Part shown: positions 15,993-24,322 of the stretch, in pieces
How the letters are laid out: the number at the start of each line of letters is the position of its first letter
Numbering within the stretch: position 1 is the stretch's first letter
Position numbers and translations under genes: made by a program
Origin: UBA1731 sp964567665
GTDB taxonomy: Bacteria; Verrucomicrobiota; Kiritimatiellia; RFP12; UBA1067
Direction: 5' to 3'
DNA length: 34,491 nucleotides
Assembly (NCBI GenBank): GCA_964567665.1
Contig: CAZMNN010000026.1
Coordinates: 1 to 34,491, forward strand
Notes under the pieces: model-generated
Database searches by the model: none
What the model was told of the DNA's origin: nothing
Seen by the model: only the letters and a program-made list of their open reading frames with translations

Positions 15993-18900
15993 TTATCTGA
16001 TGGAAAACACAGACCCACGCGCATAGCGGACCTTGATGGACCTGCCGCACTTTCTTGTGTACCATCCGTACGGCATATCGCCGGCGTTTGCGATTTCCGG
16101 AAGCTCTCCCTCAAGCCCACCTGCAAATGTGGCCACCGTGTATGAACCGACGGCGCGATCCGCCTTGTCGAGATTGTCGAACGCAATCTTCGCTCCATCC
16201 GGGAACGCGAACGCCTCCGGATATTCAGCCGTTGCAAGAAGGTCGAACCGGAACGTCGCGGAAGGCAGCGAAACTCCGGACGCCACCGTCAGTTTGCCGC
16301 CCTTCAGGACAATTTCTGAACCTGACGGGATTGCGCCGTTCACGTTCACAACCAGTTCGCCGTCCTCAATCACCGTTGGGCCGGTATACGTGTTCGCAAC
16401 GTTCAGCGACAGCTTGCCTGCGCCAGTCTTGGTGAGACCGCCGGACTGGAACGACGCAAGCGTGACGGCGGCGTTCGTGACAGGCGCGACTTCAGATCCG
16501 TAGCGTATGACCGCCTTCGCCCATGTGTAGTCGCAACCATGACCCGTCACCGTGATGCCTGTCACCTTTCCGTTCACGGAATCGAACTCAGCCATGGCGC
16601 TCGCGCCTGTGCCATCGCCGATGATCTCGACGACCGGTGCGCCGACATAGTCCATTCCGGTATCGACCCACGCGACAGATTTCACGCCAAGCCCAGTCGG
16701 CGCGGAAAGCGGAACGTCAACGCTGGTGTCGCCCATCGTCCCACCGATCGGCACGTCAATCGTGGCGCCGCCGGCGTAGACAGTCACGCGGTCGATTGCA
16801 TTCACCCAATTCTCACCATTCGGGACTCCGAAAAGCGAATCGTAGTTCTGCATTGAACGGAACGTTCCTCCGTTGAAGTTGGCGTACGCACCGGACTTCA
16901 CGCCGTCGTTGTAGGTCTTATTCGCCTTTGATATCTTCCATGAAGCGAACACTCCGCCGTTGAAGTTGAACACGGTGAGGCTGTCGCCGAAACTGCACCT
17001 GGCGGAGTTGGCCGGTCGCCAGTTTATGTACTCACCGCCCGTTACCGTAAAGTACGTGCGCGAATCCGCTGCGCTGCATATCGCAGTGTCGCAAAAGTTC
17101 GTCGCCACACCACCGGCAATCAAGACCTGCGCAACGGTGTTTGCGCTGTTTCCCAGACTCCATGCGCCCGTGTGCCGATGATCCTCGGGATTCGTTCCCC
17201 TCAGCAGCACACATCCGCCTTTCAGCACGAACACGCCCTGACCGTTTGCAATTTCGCCGACGCTGGCGAGTCCGGCAACTTCATACAACCCTCCGGTATG
17301 CTCAAAATGGCCGTAGCCGCCTAATCCGACAGCCGACGGACGCGCATAACTTGGCGAGAAGTCAAACAGATATCCGCCACGCTTGCGAAGCGATCCGCGT
17401 CCTCGATAGTATCCGACAACATTATGGTTGGTGATTGCGCAATCGCCCTCTATCGTCAACGTTCCCGTTCCGAGACATCCGACCACGATTGAATCGTAGT
17501 TGTTGCACCAGTCAGTTGCACCCTCCTTCATCGTGCGAATGATGTTTGAATTCCTGATCGTCATGCGGCCGGTAGACTGGACGCTGTTGTATCCGCCGAT
17601 GAGGATGCCTGTCCCGCCGCCGAGATCCACCCTATTCACATTTTCAATCAGCACCTCACCGGAGGATTTGTCGTAGTTGCCGGAAATGGTGCCGGCGCCA
17701 AGCGCAATCCTTTCATTGCCGGAAAAGGCAAGCACTCCGTCGTAACATCCGAAGTTGACCGGCTTTGTCCACGATCCGGCGACCGTCAGCGTACCGGGGC
17801 CATCATGTCCTACGGAGAAACTTCCGTCCTCCCTCCTGATGTCAGCATCGGAAAGCGTCAACGTGAACGCCCGCCCTTCAGCGTATGTGGTATCCACAGC
17901 AAGTATGGGCGGATGGTAGAAGGCGCCCTCACTATCCCTGATGCAGTTGAGCTTTGCGTCGGAGTTCGCGGCGGCAAGCACATCCTCCTCCGAGAACAAC
18001 CCTTCGCCAACAAAAAGCCCGATGCGGCCATGCGTCATTTCAAGCTTCGACCAGTCAGGCAGAGATCCGTAATGGAAGAGGCTCAGGCTCGCACCGCTGG
18101 CGCCGTTCGCGAGCGTCGGTCCCGTGTACGTATTGTTTGGATTGGCGAATATTATGTGTCCCTTGGAGTTCGATTTCGATCCTTCGTATGGTGCACCATA
18201 CGCAATGCCGCCCTCGCCGGATATCTGCCCGGATATCGTAATGTACCTGTCCGCCGACTCATCCCACGGATGCAGCGCAAGCCAGGTACCGGCATTCACT
18301 ATCTCGATCGGCCCGGCCCAGTTGGCGAAGTTCGTGTTGACGCCATTCGCCTGTCCTCGAATGCCGTCGGTGAACGACACCTCAGGACCGCTCTTGTCGG
18401 CATCGATGTCGATGCGAAGACTGCTGCGCACAGGCGGTGAGCACTCGCCAAGCAATATGCGTCCGCCGTTCGACATCTCCACTGCAGGGCCGTTGCCGCC
18501 GTTTGCATCCGTGATGCCGGCGCGTATGTTCAGATAGCTCCAGAAGTTTCCGTTTGTGCAGAACGGCTCGAACACAATCGTACCAGCGTTCGTCACGGTC
18601 AGCGGATTGTCTATGCTGATGGCGTATACATTGCTCCCTGATTTTATGAGGCGATGTCCGTTCATGTTCAGCATGCCGCCCTCGCTGGCACTTGAAAGGC
18701 TGAAGGTGCCACTGTTGCTTCCGGTGGTACGCACATCCCCGTCAAGCGTCAGATTCGGCGTAGCTACAAGATTGGCGACCGAAAGCGCACCGCTGCCGTC
18801 CGCACCACTGCCTGAAAGATGGATTTCACGGCTTCTCCCGAATTCCGACCGACCTGTCATATGAAGCGCGCCGCCGTTCGTGACGACAAGCCGGGAGGCA

Positions 18901-21410
18901 TCCGAACCAAGCATCTTAACGCCGGAAGCCTTGACCGTGCCGCCCGCGATTTCGAAATCTCCCGTGAACGTCGAATCCTGAGCCTTGGACATCGTCCATG
19001 TTCCGGCCCCTTCCTTGCGGAGACGTCCACCGCCGACAAGCGTAGATGTGAAAGCGATATCGGACTCGTTCGTCAATGCAAGCGTCGCCTCTTCGGCATT
19101 GAGCAAAAGGCTCCCCGCCCAATTCACCGGCCACCAGAGACGCGTCGTTCCCTTGCCGACGTTCTCGATTGATGTGGACACGGGCACAGAAAGCGACGCG
19201 AGAACGGTGAGATCGCTTTCCGATGAGTTGTCGAACTCAAGCGCGGAGGCGCCGGATGCGGCGGCGAGCGTTCCGACGCCGACTGCCGCCCCTATCGTCA
19301 ATGCCTCTGCGCCGGATGAAATGGCCACCGTTCCGGCGGCAAGCGTCTGTCCGCTGCCGAGATTCACCGTGGCAGGCGTTGCCGTCTGCTGCGCAAGCGC
19401 GGAGACTGCGGCTGAGGATAGTCCATCGGCAAGCGTGATCGGGCCATCCGCCTCGCTTCCGGACGACGTTATGCCGACAATACTGTTCGCCGCATTCGGG
19501 ATGCGTCCGCCACGCGCAGCGATCGACACGTCCGCAGGGTATGTGCGGCGGACGAGAAGGCCGTTTTCGTCCAAGCTCGCCGGCTCTTTGTTGATGGTGA
19601 CGCCTTTGGGAAGAGAGGACATCCCTTCCACCTTCAGCTGCGACGTTGCGGGCAAGGAGACGTCAAGCGTCGCACCGCTTGCCACCGAAAGCCCGGCGAG
19701 CGTGACGGCAACGCCATCTGCAACCGAAATCGAGTTTCCGCTTGATGTTGCGAAGACGGACGGCAACGCAACCGTCCGCGTTCCCGATCCGCCGTGCTCT
19801 ACAGAAAGCCGCGTAGCGCCTTTCAGCGCAACGCCTGACGACGACGCAATCGAGCCGGCGGGACCGATCGCCAACGTGCCGCCCTCGATTGCAGTCGATC
19901 CAGTGTATGTGGATGCCGCCGCAATGCGCCAAAGCCCCGTTCCGGTCTTCTTCAGGTTCAGGCGGCCGCTGTCAACATTGTCCGCAAGCGTCGTCCCGAT
20001 TTCCGCCTCCTGCTCAGTCGAGTTCGCCAGTTCAAGCGTAGCGTCTACAACCGTCTCTCCGTCCAGTTTCAAGCCGTATGAAGTCACGGACGAATTGAAG
20101 ACGAGAGTTCCGGTTCCGCCCTGCTCCAGAACGCCGTATGGAGTGCCGTCCTTGACTGATGCGTTTGAGATTCCGGAGACCCTGTTTGTGATGCAGAACG
20201 GCTTTGTGCAGGTCTCGCCGCCGCCGGTATAGAGAAGACGGCCTCCATTTGCGAGTTCTACGCCAGCATAGCCAAGCGGACTTTGCCCACCTGCAAGTCC
20301 GATTTTCGAGACGCTGAATGTAGGCTTTAGCACATCTTTGCTGTAGTCCGTGTAATAGGTCATGATCTTTGCGGAACCGCGCATCGCGTTCCTGTCGCCG
20401 AAGATCGTTGTACCGCGTCCGCCGCAGCGCGACCATCCGCCATAATACCGGTTGTCAAACAAAACGGAATCGACGTTGCACTGCACCGACAGCAGCCCAC
20501 CCACGTCGTTCTGCTGATCAACATACGGATTGCCGCCGTTAACCACGGCGCTCGATCTTCTGCCGACATTGCACAGGTACGTACCGTCACCGGAAAGGAG
20601 AAGCGTCCCGTTTATCTCGAACGGACCCATGCCGTTGTAGCCGGAGAGGACGCCGCCTTCCGCAATTTCAATCTCGCTTGCAACTTCGTAAAGATTGCGT
20701 ATCTTGCGCACGCCGTTGATGTTCCATCCGTTCGTGACGGCGCAGTCCCACACGATCTTCGCGCCGTTCGTCTGCGCAAGATCGATGTATATGAGGTGCT
20801 TGTACTTGGCAAGCCCGGCAATCCTGATGTCGCCACCTCCCTCGAACTGAAACGCGGTCTCGTCAAAACTCACGCTCGGTTCGAAGAAGAACATCTTCTG
20901 GAACGTCAGCGTCTCCGACGAGTCGTTGATGATCTTCGCATTCTCTTTTCTGTCGTTGGGAATTTGCACTACTTTCCGTGGATAGCGGAAACCGAACGCC
21001 GCCACAACATTGGGAACAGGTGCGCCGGACTCGACCCTGAACACGCCACCGCTCGGAAAGATGGTCAGGGACTGCGCATCGGATGCTCCAAACGTATATC
21101 GCGGGGCTGATGCCGTCACCACAAGGTTCGAGACATCCCAAAAACCGTCAAGATCAACCGTCGTCGCCGCACCGTCCGCAACAGCGCCGAACACCACGGA
21201 CGCATCAAGCGCACCGATCTTGTCCTCGCCGCCTGCCGGGTTTACGTACATTCCCGGCGGCACTTCCGCTACCGCACCGTCGACAGTCCAGTTTGCGGCA
21301 TTCGTCCAGCTGCCGCTATCCGCTCCTGTCCATACCCACGTCCTCGCAGACGCGCCGCATACGACGGCAGCACACACGACAACACAAGACAACGCAACTC
21401 CGCTTCTCAT
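15993..21410 (-). CDS. Giant secreted beta-helical surface protein with autotransporter-associated repeats
   Basis: This is about 1805 residues from ATG at 21410, chosen because GGAGG lies 8 bases ahead and a Sec signal peptide follows at once (MRSGVALSCVVVCAAVVCGASA). The mature protein opens with WVWTGADSGSWTNAANW, a pattern common at the start of these large repeat proteins. Autotransporter-associated beta-strand (PATR) repeats are seen near residues 486-520 (GTGLWRIAAASTYTGSTAIEGG), 800-826 (GAGTWTMSKAQDSTFTGDFEIAGG), about 1088 (NNTYTGPTLANG) and 1661-1690 (GAGKLSLNVANTYTGPTVIEDG). The rest is Gly/Asn/Thr-rich beta-helix. There is no beta-barrel domain and no PEP-CTERM or LPXTG signal. 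The terminus ARGSVFSIR resembles that of the protein at 3953-7270. It is a likely cell-surface or released adhesin/matrix protein, transcribed divergently from the HAD phosphatase gene. Confidence 0.85.
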   Translation of the reverse strand: MRSGVALSCVVVCAAVVCGASARTWVWTGADSGSWTNAANWTVDGAVAEVPPGMYVNPAGGEDKIGALDASVVFGAVADGAATTVDLDGFWDVSNLVVTASAPRYTFGASDAQSLTIFPSGGVFRVESGAPVPNVVAAFGFRYPRKVVQIPNDRKENAKIINDSSETLTFQKMFFFEPSVSFDETAFQFEGGGDIRIAGLAKYKHLIYIDLAQTNGAKIVWDCAVTNGWNINGVRKIRNLYEVASEIEIAEGGVLSGYNGMGPFEINGTLLLSGDGTYLCNVGRRSSAVVNGGNPYVDQQNDVGGLLSVQCNVDSVLFDNRYYGGWSRCGGRGTTIFGDRNAMRGSAKIMTYYTDYSKDVLKPTFSVSKIGLAGGQSPLGYAGVELANGGRLLYTGGGETCTKPFCITNRVSGISNASVKDGTPYGVLEQGGTGTLVFNSSVTSYGLKLDGETVVDATLELANSTEQEAEIGTTLADNVDSGRLNLKKTGTGLWRIAAASTYTGSTAIEGGTLAIGPAGSIASSSGVALKGATRLSVEHGGSGTRTVALPSVFATSSGNSISVADGVAVTLAGLSVASGATLDVSLPATSQLKVEGMSSLPKGVTINKEPASLDENGLLVRRTYPADVSIAARGGRIPNAANSIVGITSSGSEADGPITLADGLSSAAVSALAQQTATPATVNLGSGQTLAAGTVAISSGAEALTIGAAVGVGTLAAASGASALEFDNSSESDLTVLASLSVPVSTSIENVGKGTTRLWWPVNWAGSLLLNAEEATLALTNESDIAFTSTLVGGGRLRKEGAGTWTMSKAQDSTFTGDFEIAGGTVKASGVKMLGSDASRLVVTNGGALHMTGRSEFGRSREIHLSGSGADGSGALSVANLVATPNLTLDGDVRTTGSNSGTFSLSSASEGGMLNMNGHRLIKSGSNVYAISIDNPLTVTNAGTIVFEPFCTNGNFWSYLNIRAGITDANGGNGPAVEMSNGGRILLGECSPPVRSSLRIDIDADKSGPEVSFTDGIRGQANGVNTNFANWAGPIEIVNAGTWLALHPWDESADRYITISGQISGEGGIAYGAPYEGSKSNSKGHIIFANPNNTYTGPTLANGASGASLSLFHYGSLPDWSKLEMTHGRIGLFVGEGLFSEEDVLAAANSDAKLNCIRDSEGAFYHPPILAVDTTYAEGRAFTLTLSDADIRREDGSFSVGHDGPGTLTVAGSWTKPVNFGCYDGVLAFSGNERIALGAGTISGNYDKSSGEVLIENVNRVDLGGGTGILIGGYNSVQSTGRMTIRNSNIIRTMKEGATDWCNNYDSIVVGCLGTGTLTIEGDCAITNHNVVGYYRGRGSLRKRGGYLFDFSPSYARPSAVGLGGYGHFEHTGGLYEVAGLASVGEIANGQGVFVLKGGCVLLRGTNPEDHRHTGAWSLGNSANTVAQVLIAGGVATNFCDTAICSAADSRTYFTVTGGEYINWRPANSARCSFGDSLTVFNFNGGVFASWKISKANKTYNDGVKSGAYANFNGGTFRSMQNYDSLFGVPNGENWVNAIDRVTVYAGGATIDVPIGGTMGDTSVDVPLSAPTGLGVKSVAWVDTGMDYVGAPVVEIIGDGTGASAMAEFDSVNGKVTGITVTGHGCDYTWAKAVIRYGSEVAPVTNAAVTLASFQSGGLTKTGAGKLSLNVANTYTGPTVIEDGELVVNVNGAIPSGSEIVLKGGKLTVASGVSLPSATFRFDLLATAEYPEAFAFPDGAKIAFDNLDKADRAVGSYTVATFAGGLEGELPEIANAGDMPYGWYTRKCGRSIKVRYARGSVFSIR

Positions 21411-21666
21411 AGACGCAACCTCCAGATTTATCCGATTGCCGATATGGCCACCAAAACAGGCCACACCCAAACGAATGCGTATATGATATCACAGACCTTT
21501 TCAAAAATGCAATTACTGGCTTTTTTTTTTGCCACAAAATTGCAGTATGAGAGCGAGCGGCAATCATCCGAACCAAATGCGTCTGTGTACGCTCCAGCGG
21601 AAAAGCGCCAGCGGCAGCGACTGCCGGACGGAACAAATGCACACCGTAAATTGCATACGCATTTTT

Positions 21667-21675
21667 TGGTATACT
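21667..21675 (+). promoter_or_regulatory. Extended -10 promoter giving a nearly leaderless HAD mRNA
   Basis: TGGTATACT (TGnTATACT) ends 7 bases before the ATG at 21683. Transcription from the usual distance would start at about 21682, leaving essentially no 5' leader. No ribosome-binding site is visible. Confidence 0.5.
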
Positions 21676-21682
21676 TGCGCAC

Positions 21683-22591
21683 ATGAAAGCAACACGTTCT
21701 CTGTTTATGTTGACAGCCGCAATTGCGGCCTGGACTGCGTTTCTTACACAGTGCGCAACGGCCGATGAACCGCACGTCGATGCGGTCATCTCCACGGTGA
21801 TGCGGAATGTCGAAAGGATAAAGACCGTTCAGCCGGATGCCGTCCCGATGGCGTTCTGGGACTTCGACGGCACAATCATCAAGGGAGACATATCGGAAGG
21901 ACTTGTGGAGAACGGCGAGCAGAAGTTCAAGGGGCTTATTGAAGAGACTGCGCTCGCAGGCCTATGCACCGTCTATCGCGGTGCGGATGGATGGAAACAG
22001 TACCGCGACGTCGACTATCCCCGCATGAACGCAATCGGACGCTGGCTGGCGTGGCCGTACAACGCACAGATGTTCGTCGGACAGAGGGCGGATGCGCTTG
22101 ATGCGTTCTGTTCGCGCAAGTTTGCCGACATCTATCGCACATGGTACTTCGTGTCGTCCGTGAAGATTCTGAAGGCGCTTGAAGCGGAGGGTGTGGAGAA
22201 CTACATCGTCTCGGCAAGCCCTGAGATATTCGTGCGCAACGCAGTCGAGACGCTTGGGCTTTCGCGGACGCGAGCCTGCGGAATCCGTGTGGAGATTGAT
22301 GGTGGATACATGACCTCGAAAGTGATACATCCAGTGCCGATGGGCGAGGGCAAGGTGGAGAACGTAAGGCGACTCGTGCTGGCGCGTCCGAACGGCGTGG
22401 CCGTGGCGGGATTCGGCAACAGCTATTCGACCGACGGCAATTTTCTGCGGTATATCGTCACGCAGCATCTGCCGGGCAACGCCAAGGGCTTCGCCCTGAT
22501 GATCAACGGCGGAACACCGAAACCGGGATTTGCCGGACTGTTCACTTGCGTATCGCAGTCCGAAATTGCGGCAGACGCCCCGGCAAAATAA
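21683..22591 (+). CDS. Exported HAD-superfamily phosphatase
   Basis: This is a 302-residue protein with an N-terminal signal peptide (about residues 1-27; a cysteine at 24, TQCATADE, could alternatively be a weak lipobox). The HAD catalytic motif is complete: WDFDGTI (D60 nucleophile, D62). Motif II is YIVSASPE, and the Lys motif GEGKVENVRRL and a GFGNSYSTD motif IV follow. Motif IV has Asn in place of the usual first Asp, a variation also found in phosphoserine-phosphatase-like HAD proteins. It belongs to the PSP-like HAD group (PF12710-type). An exported member would dephosphorylate small phosphorylated metabolites or sugars outside the cytoplasm; substrate is unknown. It is divergent from the giant surface protein and next to the glycan operon, and is a plausible partner of the GH92-phosphatase. 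Confidence 0.82.
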   Translation: MKATRSLFMLTAAIAAWTAFLTQCATADEPHVDAVISTVMRNVERIKTVQPDAVPMAFWDFDGTIIKGDISEGLVENGEQKFKGLIEETALAGLCTVYRGADGWKQYRDVDYPRMNAIGRWLAWPYNAQMFVGQRADALDAFCSRKFADIYRTWYFVSSVKILKALEAEGVENYIVSASPEIFVRNAVETLGLSRTRACGIRVEIDGGYMTSKVIHPVPMGEGKVENVRRLVLARPNGVAVAGFGNSYSTDGNFLRYIVTQHLPGNAKGFALMINGGTPKPGFAGLFTCVSQSEIAADAPAK

Positions 22592-22698
22592 AGACGATTG
22601 ACATTAGCGGACGCATTTGCCGATTTCCAGATTTGCGATTGGTGAGAGTGTGTTCAACGCAGAGCGATTTAAGGTGTGTGGGGCAACGCGGAAACGCG

Positions 22699-23172
22699 CT
22701 ACCTTGACGATGCCGCAGACAGAAGCAAGTTGAGCGCATGATCGACCGCCGCCGCACGGACGGCGGAGCGATCGCCCTTGAACACGCACCTCTCGGTGCG
22801 GACATCATTACCTGAAGCAATCCCGAACCACACAAGTCCAACCGGCTTCTCGGCCGTTGCGCCTCCAGGTCCGGCTATGCCCGTAACCGAAACCGCGATA
22901 TCGGTATTCATCAGACGACGCACCCCCATCGACATCGCCGCTGCACATTCGGACGAGACTGCGCCTTTCTCTTCAAGCACCTTCTGCGGAACGCCAAGGA
23001 CATCACGCTTTACGGAATTGTCGTAGCTTATGACTCCGCCCCAGAAAACGGAACTTGAACCCGGCACACCGGTTATCGCACTTCCGACACCACCCCCAGT
23101 GCACGACTCCGCTGTCGCACACGTCAATCCGGCTTCGGACAGTTTCTGCACAAGTCTTTCCGCTACATTCAT
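22699..23172 (-). CDS. pncC: Nicotinamide-nucleotide amidohydrolase (CinA C-terminal domain family)
   Basis: This is 157 residues from ATG at 23172, preceded by GGAGGG at a good distance. The open frame extends 15 codons further, but that part overlaps the end of the upstream gene. The protein is a stand-alone CinA C-terminal/PncC domain: AESCTGGGVGSAITGVPGSS, WGGVISYDNSVKRDVLGVP, VSVTGIAGPGG and KPVGLVWFGI are all family signatures. PncC hydrolyses NMN to nicotinate mononucleotide and ammonia for pyridine nucleotide recycling in the cytosol. It lacks the N-terminal COG1058 domain of full CinA, as in E. coli YgaD/PncC. It lies 20 bases after pyrC and is probably cotranscribed with it. Confidence 0.9.
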   Translation of the reverse strand: MNVAERLVQKLSEAGLTCATAESCTGGGVGSAITGVPGSSSVFWGGVISYDNSVKRDVLGVPQKVLEEKGAVSSECAAAMSMGVRRLMNTDIAVSVTGIAGPGGATAEKPVGLVWFGIASGNDVRTERCVFKGDRSAVRAAAVDHALNLLLSAASSR

Positions 23173-23192
23173 GGATGCGCCCTCCACAAAAA

Positions 23193-24278
23193 TCAGCGGC
23201 AAGCAGAGACCGGCCAAGCAGAAAAGGACAGCCCCGCATACGGCATATTGCGCGAAAGCGACTTGAACGTCGAAGGCTCGACCATTCTGTTCGCCTGAAG
23301 ATCGATGACCGTTTCACCATCAGGCTCTTCGCCGATGAGATGGGCCGGACCGTCTGTCCAACGCTTAGCCCATTCGTTGACATCCATCCCCTCTTCCTCG
23401 ACCATCACGCGAAACGTGACGGCCACCGCCGTCTCAAGTCCAATGATGCCGTTCGCGGAGGTGGCGAACCCACCTGTCTTGAGAGCGGCAGGATGCGGGG
23501 CATGATCCGTTGCGAAGATGCCGATTGTGCCGTCCTTCACCGCCGCACGAAGCGCGGCGCGGTCTTCGCAATTGCCCAAGGGCGGAGCCATCTTCCAGTT
23601 GGCATCGTTCGCAAGTATGTCATCGCACGAAAAGAGCAGATGATGTGGCGTGGCCTCACCCGTGACCGGCAGCCCCTCACGCTGAGCGGCCCTTATCAAT
23701 TCAATCGTCCCTGAACATGAGATGTGCTGTATGTGGAGCGCACAGCCCGTATCGCGGCAAAGCCGTATGTCGCGGCGCACCGCCTCAGTCTCAGCTTCAG
23801 GCTGCATCACCGGCAGATTGAATTCACGGGCAACGCGGCAGTCACGAATCACGCCGCCGCGAAGCAGATCCGGCTCAACGGCATGCTGCATCACAGGTCT
23901 GCCAAGAGCCGCCGAACGGCGCATCGCCTCGCGCATCACATTTTCGTCGGCGACAAACGAGCCGTCATCGGTGAACGCGACAGCACCGGCCTCGGCAAGC
24001 CGTTCAAGATCTGCGACCTCACGTCCAAGGCGTCCCTTCGTAATGCAGGCGGACGGTGCAATGCGGACGGGCAGCGACACATCCTCAATCTGCTCGCGGA
24101 TCCATGCAACGCTGTCGCCAGCAGGATTTGTGTTCGGCATCGTCGTCACGCACGTGAACCCGCCGGCCGCCGCCGCCGCCGCACCCGTACGGCGCGTCTC
24201 CGCTTCAGTCACTCCCGGATCGCGGAAATGCACATGGATGTCGCGAAACCCCTTGAACCTCAGATATCTTTCATTCAT
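23193..24278 (-). CDS. pyrC: Dihydroorotase
   Basis: This 361-residue amidohydrolase closes carbamoyl-aspartate to dihydroorotate in pyrimidine synthesis. The family signatures are clear: DIHVHFRDPG (H15, H17 metal ligands), TCVTTMPNTNP, VAFTDDGS, MQHAVE, LHIQHISCSG and FATDHAPH with the metal-binding Asp. The C-terminal end (PDGETVIDLQANRMVEPSTFKSLSRNMPYAG) is also typical. The protein starts only 12 residues before DIHVHF, so it lacks the usual N-terminal beta-sandwich strands (about 40 residues) of bacterial class I enzymes; a short N-terminus is known in some groups. The promoter overlaps the start closely. It is followed by pncC. Confidence 0.9.
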   Translation of the reverse strand: MNERYLRFKGFRDIHVHFRDPGVTEAETRRTGAAAAAAGGFTCVTTMPNTNPAGDSVAWIREQIEDVSLPVRIAPSACITKGRLGREVADLERLAEAGAVAFTDDGSFVADENVMREAMRRSAALGRPVMQHAVEPDLLRGGVIRDCRVAREFNLPVMQPEAETEAVRRDIRLCRDTGCALHIQHISCSGTIELIRAAQREGLPVTGEATPHHLLFSCDDILANDANWKMAPPLGNCEDRAALRAAVKDGTIGIFATDHAPHPAALKTGGFATSANGIIGLETAVAVTFRVMVEEEGMDVNEWAKRWTDGPAHLIGEEPDGETVIDLQANRMVEPSTFKSLSRNMPYAGLSFSAWPVSACR

Positions 24279-24286
24279 TGCGCAAA

Positions 24287-24295
24287 ATTATACCA
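24287..24295 (-). promoter_or_regulatory. Extended -10 promoter giving a nearly leaderless pyrC mRNA
   Basis: On the minus strand TGGTATAAT ends at 24287, nine bases before the pyrC ATG (24278). The expected start site is at about 24280, so the mRNA should have a leader of 0-3 bases. No ribosome-binding site lies between. Confidence 0.55.
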
Positions 24296-24322
24296 CACAC
24301 AGTTGATGAATCAGATACGGCT

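Noticed and set aside
15993..16100. Autotransporter beta-barrel or PEP-CTERM/LPXTG signal at the end of the giant protein
   Set aside because: The C-terminal residues form neither a series of amphipathic strands ending in Phe nor a PEP-plus-hydrophobic-plus-basic tail.
18985..20232. 415-residue plus-strand open frame opposite the giant surface protein
   Set aside because: It is fully antisense to a protein with signal peptide and PATR repeats, is Ser/Pro/Ala-rich with no domain features, and arises from GC-rich codon bias.
21522..21533. T-run as an intrinsic terminator in the divergent intergenic region
   Set aside because: No stable stem precedes it on either strand, and it lies between divergent genes where no terminator is expected.
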